A DNA stretch of 13,523 nt, taken from an uncultured Campylobacter sp. Its GTDB lineage: Bacteria; Campylobacterota; Campylobacteria; Campylobacterales; Campylobacteraceae. Where the stretch lies: positions 1 to 13,523 of the forward strand of contig NZ_CALINL010000254.1 of assembly GCF_938045225.1 (NCBI RefSeq), given 5' to 3'. Position 1 is the stretch's first letter. Each line of letters opens with the position of its first letter. Made by a program: the position numbers and the translations under genes. Below the pieces are notes generated by a model, which was not told where the DNA came from, made no database searches, and saw only the letters and a list, made by a program, of their open reading frames with translations. This document shows positions 6,703 through 13,523 of this stretch, one piece after another.

Positions 6703-8085
6703 ATGAAAAAGATTATATTTGCGCTCGCGGTCGTTTTGATCGCGGTTTTTGGAGTCGCGTTTTACGGCTCGTCTAAAGCTAAAGAGTCCTACGATAGAGG
6801 CGTGGCGAGGCTAACTAGCGAGACGCTGAAGCTTGGATTTTTCAATATAAAAGCAAACGCAGTAGAAAACGACTACGACAAAGGGCTGTTTAGCTCGCGC
6901 GCGGTGCTAAAGCTCGAGCTCACCGACGGTAAAGATCCGATCAAATTTGAAGCCAAAACGACGCTAAAACACGGATTTGCCGAGCTATTTAGCGGCTTTA
7001 GGGCTCATAGCGACGTGAAGGCGCTAACGCCCGAGGCTGCGCTCTATCTAAAGAAAATTTTCGGTACGGACGAGTTTTTAAGCGTCGACGCGCTGATAAA
7101 ATTTGATAAAACCCGCGATGTGACGCTAAATTTGGCCGATATCAAAACAAATGAAGATGACTCTAGCTTTGTAATCTCAAAGCCTTTTGCAAAGGCGCAA
7201 ATCAAAGAAAATAAGATAAAATCCCTAGAAATCGGTGTCGCAAAAGCGGGCGGCGGCGATACGGACGGCACGGATAAGATCGATATAGAAAACGCCTCCG
7301 CGCTCATCGAGCTTAACGACTTTAAGAGCTTTGACGATCTCATCTCGTTTATAAACATACAAACCGCCTACGAAAATATAGCTAAAATCGGAGTAAAGAC
7401 CGATAAAATGAGCTTTAATAGCGCTAAGGGCTATGATTTTCCAAAATCGGTCGGCATTGCGGGCATGTCGTTTTTAGCGCAGATAAAGCAAAACGCGGAC
7501 GCAAATCTCCTGGATACCCTTACCGACGCGAGCCTAGGGGCACTTGACGTGGATGGCAAAAAGGTTCTTGCGCAGCTAAATTTGAGCTTTGGCGAGAAAA
7601 ACGTAAACAAAGAAGCGATGGCGATGTATGTCACCGACCCGAAAGAGTCGGCTCTTTATAAGATTTTGATGAGTAAGAACTACGTGATGGAGATTAAAAA
7701 TTTTAGCTTTAAAAACCCGAACGGCAAAGAGCTAAAATTTAATGCCGTTGTCGATACGTCAGGGCTTGGCGCGGAAAGCAAAACGCTACATGACGACGTA
7801 GATATCCAAATGGCACTAAAAGCGGTCAAATTTGACGGCGAGATAAAAGTGCAGGCTGCGTCTATAACCGAGTTTTTGAGCGCGTATAAGGGGCTAATGG
7901 TCGATAGAGACTTTAATCAAATGATGGACGGCATCAAGCCTTTTGAGGAGCGCGTGAATTCGCTCTTTGTCAAAGATGGCGAGTATATGAGTGCGAAATT
8001 TAAACACGATGTCGGTAGCGACGATCTGCTCGTAAACGATAAAATTTCGCTCAAAGAATTTATAATAAGCCTAACGGCGAACTAA
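6703..8085 (+). CDS. DUF945 (YdgA-like) family protein, membrane-anchored
   Basis: The product has 460 residues. Residues 1-21 are a positively charged start plus a hydrophobic helix (KKIIFALAVVLIAVFGVAFY) without an obvious cleavage site, suggesting an inner-membrane anchor with the remainder in the periplasm. The body begins with a segment typical of DUF945 proteins: YDRGVARLTSETLKLGFF, then ENDYDKGLFSSRA. It continues as alternating polar/hydrophobic beta-strand sequence to the end, with a Gly/Asp-rich loop near residues 183-190 (AGGGDTDGTD). The family's biochemical function is not established, so none is assigned. The ATG follows AAGGA. The gene lies 21 bases after ridA and is followed 12 bases later by a strong hairpin terminator, so it should be the last gene of that transcript. 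Confidence 0.8.
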   Translation: MKKIIFALAVVLIAVFGVAFYGSSKAKESYDRGVARLTSETLKLGFFNIKANAVENDYDKGLFSSRAVLKLELTDGKDPIKFEAKTTLKHGFAELFSGFRAHSDVKALTPEAALYLKKIFGTDEFLSVDALIKFDKTRDVTLNLADIKTNEDDSSFVISKPFAKAQIKENKIKSLEIGVAKAGGGDTDGTDKIDIENASALIELNDFKSFDDLISFINIQTAYENIAKIGVKTDKMSFNSAKGYDFPKSVGIAGMSFLAQIKQNADANLLDTLTDASLGALDVDGKKVLAQLNLSFGEKNVNKEAMAMYVTDPKESALYKILMSKNYVMEIKNFSFKNPNGKELKFNAVVDTSGLGAESKTLHDDVDIQMALKAVKFDGEIKVQAASITEFLSAYKGLMVDRDFNQMMDGIKPFEERVNSLFVKDGEYMSAKFKHDVGSDDLLVNDKISLKEFIISLTAN

Positions 8086-8097
8086 ATTTGCCTTATT

Positions 8098-8157
8098 TTT
8101 AGCGGACGATTGCGCTAAATTTACTGCTTCGTCCGCTAAACGAATTTTGTTTTTGCC
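8098..8157 (+). terminator. Rho-independent-type terminator after the DUF945 gene
   Basis: TTTAGCGGACGA (8098-8109) and TCGTCCGCTAAA (8129-8140) form a perfect 12-bp stem around a 19-base loop, followed by a T-rich tail (ATTTTGTTTTTG). It separates the ridA-DUF945 unit from the rRNA promoter. Because of the flanking T and A runs it may also act weakly on the other strand. Confidence 0.82.
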
Positions 8158-8242
8158 AATATATTAAGGTAAATTTCTGATAGATTAACTTTAACAAAAC
8201 GTCCAACAAAAAATCTCTAAAATTTTTTACGCCCCCTTTTCC

Positions 8243-8275
8243 TTCAGCTTCTTTTAAGCATCTTGCTTGTATAAT
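8243..8275 (+). promoter_or_regulatory. Probable rRNA operon promoter
   Basis: A perfect TATAAT sits at 8270-8275, preceded by TTGCTTG and a pyrimidine-rich tract; the -35 region is weak. Transcription would start near 8282 and give a leader of about 400 bases. It is the best -10 box between the upstream terminator and the 16S gene. Confidence 0.6.
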
Positions 8276-8298
8276 TCCAGCTCACGAATTGAGAAACC

Positions 8299-8307
8299 AC
8301 CTTTAAC
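8299..8307 (+). promoter_or_regulatory. boxA-like antitermination element in the rRNA leader
   Basis: ACCTTTAAC resembles the CTTTAAC core of the Nus-factor boxA element and lies about 20 bases after the predicted transcription start, where boxA usually lies. The same 9-mer recurs at 10915-10923 before the 23S gene. Confidence 0.4.
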
Positions 8308-8444
8308 TTTCACGTTAATAAAGCCTTTTCTTTTAATATCGTAAGTTTTAATTTTGAGTTAAATAAACAATTCTCTAATTTTTGAGAGTTTTTGAAACTA
8401 GCTCTTAAATTATGTTTTTTAAATTAACACTGTTAAACTAATTA

Positions 8445-8480
8445 GTCAATCTTTGAAATCTAAACAAGTGATCGATTGAG
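8445..8480 (+). other. 5' arm of the long 16S processing stem
   Basis: This leader segment pairs with 10266-10299 in the spacer: blocks of 10, 3, 9 and 9 bases (31 pairs) interrupted by two mismatches and a short bulge. Enclosing the whole 16S gene, it matches the double-stranded precursor stem that RNase III cuts to release pre-16S rRNA. Confidence 0.75.
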
Positions 8481-8483
8481 CCA

Positions 8484-8675
8484 ATCTTTTATCAGGCTTT
8501 CTCTGGAAAGTAGATAAGAGATAAAAACTAATTAATAAAATTAAAGTTTTTTGATTAAAACTTCATATAAATTCTAAATCAATTAAATTTGATTTAGCTA
8601 AACGCTAATTTAGATTGCGTAAGCAATCTTAAACTTTAGCATTGCTTCTTAGCAAAGCTTTGCTTTGCGCTAAAG
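8484..8675 (+). other. Chain of five hairpins between the processing stem and 16S
   Basis: In order: (1) ATCTTTTATC 8484-8493 with GATAAGAGAT 8513-8522, containing an inner CTTTC/GAAAG stem; (2) AAGTTTT 8544-8550 with AAAACTT 8557-8563; (3) CTAAATCAA 8574-8582 with TTGATTTAG 8589-8597; (4) AGATTGC-GTAA-GCAATCT 8612-8629, with a GNRA-type tetraloop; (5) CTTTAGC 8634-8640 with GCTAAAG 8669-8675, holding an inner GCAAAGC-TTT-GCTTTGC (8652-8668). Together they cover most of the pre-16S leader. Roles in 16S folding, processing or ribosome assembly are inference. Confidence 0.65.
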
Positions 8676-8681
8676 AAGGTT

Positions 8682-10192
<1,511 letters not shown>

Positions 10193-10202
10193 CTAGAGTA
10201 CA

Positions 10203-10265
10203 ACGAATATTCTCTCACAAGATATTCGTCAAAGGAAAATTTAGATTATTGTTATAAATAATCTA
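10203..10265 (+). other. Two hairpins directly after 16S
   Basis: ACGAATAT (10203-10210) pairs with ATATTCGT (10222-10229), and TAGATTATT (10242-10250) pairs with AATAATCTA (10257-10265). The second abuts the 3' arm of the processing stem. They lie between the mature 16S end and that stem, so they should be removed during 16S maturation. Confidence 0.6.
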
Positions 10266-10299
10266 CTCAATCGACCTTGTTTAGTTTTGAAAGATTGAC
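10266..10299 (+). other. 3' arm of the long 16S processing stem
   Basis: This is complementary to the leader at 8445-8480, with paired blocks CTCAATCGA, CTTGTTTAG, TTT and AAAGATTGAC. It ends 12 bases before tRNA-Ile, so cutting here would free pre-16S from the tRNA-23S part of the transcript. Confidence 0.75.
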
Positions 10300-10311
10300 G
10301 CAAACCTATAG

Positions 10312-10388
10312 GGGCCTATAGCTCAGCTGGTTAGAGTGCACCCCTGATAAGGGTGAGGTCACAAGTTCAAGTCTTGTTAGGCCCACCA
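10312..10388 (+). tRNA. ileT: tRNA-Ile (GAT anticodon)
   Basis: The gene is 77 bases including an encoded CCA. Acceptor GGGCCTA pairs perfectly with TAGGCCC (10378-10384). The D arm is CTCAGCTGGTTAGAG, and the anticodon stem CACCC/GGGTG holds the loop CTGATAA with GAT at 10346-10348. The T arm contains GTTCAAG. It sits in the standard position in a 16S-23S spacer. Confidence 0.97.
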
Positions 10389-10400
10389 GAGAATTTAATT

Positions 10401-10476
10401 GGGGAATTAGCTCAGCTGGGAGAGCGCCTGCTTTGCACGCAGGAGGTCAGCGGTTCGATCCCGCTATTCTCCACCA
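10401..10476 (+). tRNA. alaT: tRNA-Ala (TGC anticodon)
   Basis: The gene is 76 bases with an encoded CCA. Acceptor GGGGAAT pairs with ATTCTCC (10466-10472) with one G-T wobble. The anticodon TGC is at 10434-10436 and the T arm contains GTTCGATC. It lies 12 bases after tRNA-Ile in the rRNA transcript. Confidence 0.97.
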
Positions 10477-10500
10477 TGATTAGTTTAACATCAAGCATAC

Positions 10501-10547
10501 AAAGTCTAATTAGAGAACTTTTTATATAAGCTTTCTAATTAGACTTT
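10501..10547 (+). repeat. Perfect 14-bp inverted repeat in the 16S-23S spacer
   Basis: AAAGTCTAATTAGA (10501-10514) and TCTAATTAGACTTT (10534-10547) form a perfect 14-bp stem around 19 bases whose ends can extend it imperfectly. Each arm contains the self-complementary 10-mer TCTAATTAGA. It lies 25 bases after tRNA-Ala and is a likely processing hairpin. Confidence 0.75.
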
Positions 10548-10573
10548 AGGAAACGACTATCCTTCCAAATTTA

Positions 10574-10652
10574 CGAAATTGCGTAAGCAATTTTGTGCTT
10601 TAGGTGGGTCAAGGGAGCGAAGCTCCTTGTCGCAAGCTTGGCTTTGCCAAGC
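10574..10652 (+). other. Cluster of three GC-rich hairpins in the spacer
   Basis: AAATTGC-GTAA-GCAATTT (10576-10593), GGAGC-GAA-GCTCC (10614-10626) and GCTTGGC-TTT-GCCAAGC (10636-10652) follow each other. The first shares the exact 14-base core ATTGCGTAAGCAAT with the leader hairpin at 8612-8629. The third has the same TTT-loop design as the leader hairpin at 8652-8668. Confidence 0.65.
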
Positions 10653-10964
10653 CGAGAAGTCTAAATGTTATTTAGTTTATCATTGTTAAAAGTCACAATC
10701 AAGTTTTAATAAATAAAACAATTTTACAGGACTTGTTAAAGATTTAAAGATCTTGCTTATTTGCTTAATGCAGAAGTTTGACGTCACAAGATATCATAGG
10801 ATTTAAAACTTACCTGGATATTAGTCAATGCTTTCCGTCTTAAAAGCTAGAGATTTAAATTTCGTAATAGATCTAAATTTGAGGCTTCATTATGAAATCT
10901 TAAATTTAATAGTTACCTTTAACAAGGAAGTGATGCGAATTAGAATATATTATATACTAATAAA
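10653..10964 (+). other. AT-rich 3' part of the 16S-23S spacer
   Basis: No gene is present. It holds near-repeats AGATTTAAATTT (around 10850) and AGATCTAAATTT (around 10870), and the boxA-like ACCTTTAAC at 10915-10923. It presumably includes the 5' strand of the 23S processing stem, whose partner lies beyond the window. Confidence 0.55.
10915..10923 (+). promoter_or_regulatory. boxA-like element before 23S
   Basis: ACCTTTAAC is identical to the leader copy at 8299-8307 and lies about 40 bases before 23S. A second boxA in the spacer is known in other bacterial rRNA operons; here the role is inferred from the repeat and its position. Confidence 0.35.

Positions 10965-13523
<2,559 letters not shown>

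Noticed and set aside
8369..8396. Terminator-like CTCT...AGAG plus T-run in the rRNA leader
   Set aside because: The stem is only about four base pairs, too weak to call.

Overview
The window comes from a Campylobacterota genome, most likely a Campylobacter of the oral showae/rectus type. The basis is an epsilonproteobacterial 16S gene, a 16S-tRNA-Ile-tRNA-Ala-23S layout, coding DNA of moderate GC content (higher than in C. jejuni), AAGGA-type ribosome binding sites and a very strong preference for the word AAATTT. The species is an inference from memory of 16S sequences; no search was possible.

Positions 1-890 hold the 5' end of a leftward TRAP-transporter solute-binding protein gene (dctP type) and about 690 bases with no convincing gene. 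Positions 891-5729 form an efflux locus. A leftward MarR-family repressor gene faces a rightward operon encoding a periplasmic adaptor (membrane fusion protein) and an RND inner-membrane pump. The 128-base gap between them carries a promoter for each side and a 41-base near-perfect inverted repeat that straddles the pump promoter's -10 box, a natural MarR operator. As read here the pump operon is damaged three times: an in-frame TGA in the adaptor, a -1 frameshift in the middle of the pump, and a missing segment of about 10 residues between the pump's last-third transmembrane helices. Either the system has decayed or is switched off in this strain, or some lesions are sequencing errors.

Positions 5736-8157 carry a leftward cysteine-rich orphan gene ending almost stop-to-stop with the pump, then a rightward pair: ridA (enamine/imine deaminase) and a DUF945/YdgA-like membrane-anchored protein, closed by a strong hairpin terminator.

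Positions 8158-13523 are a ribosomal RNA operon: a promoter with a perfect TATAAT, a ~400-base leader packed with hairpins, complete 16S, tRNA-Ile(GAU), tRNA-Ala(UGC), a structured spacer, and 23S cut off by the window end. A leader segment pairs with a spacer segment to form the long 16S processing stem. The spacer also repeats hairpin types and a boxA-like 9-mer found in the leader.

I found no CRISPR array, insertion sequence, prophage or defence system. The most notable items are the lesioned efflux operon with its operator, the AAATTT word enrichment (possibly related to the RAATTY self-recognition mark of Campylobacter natural transformation), and the hairpin architecture of the rRNA leader and spacer.
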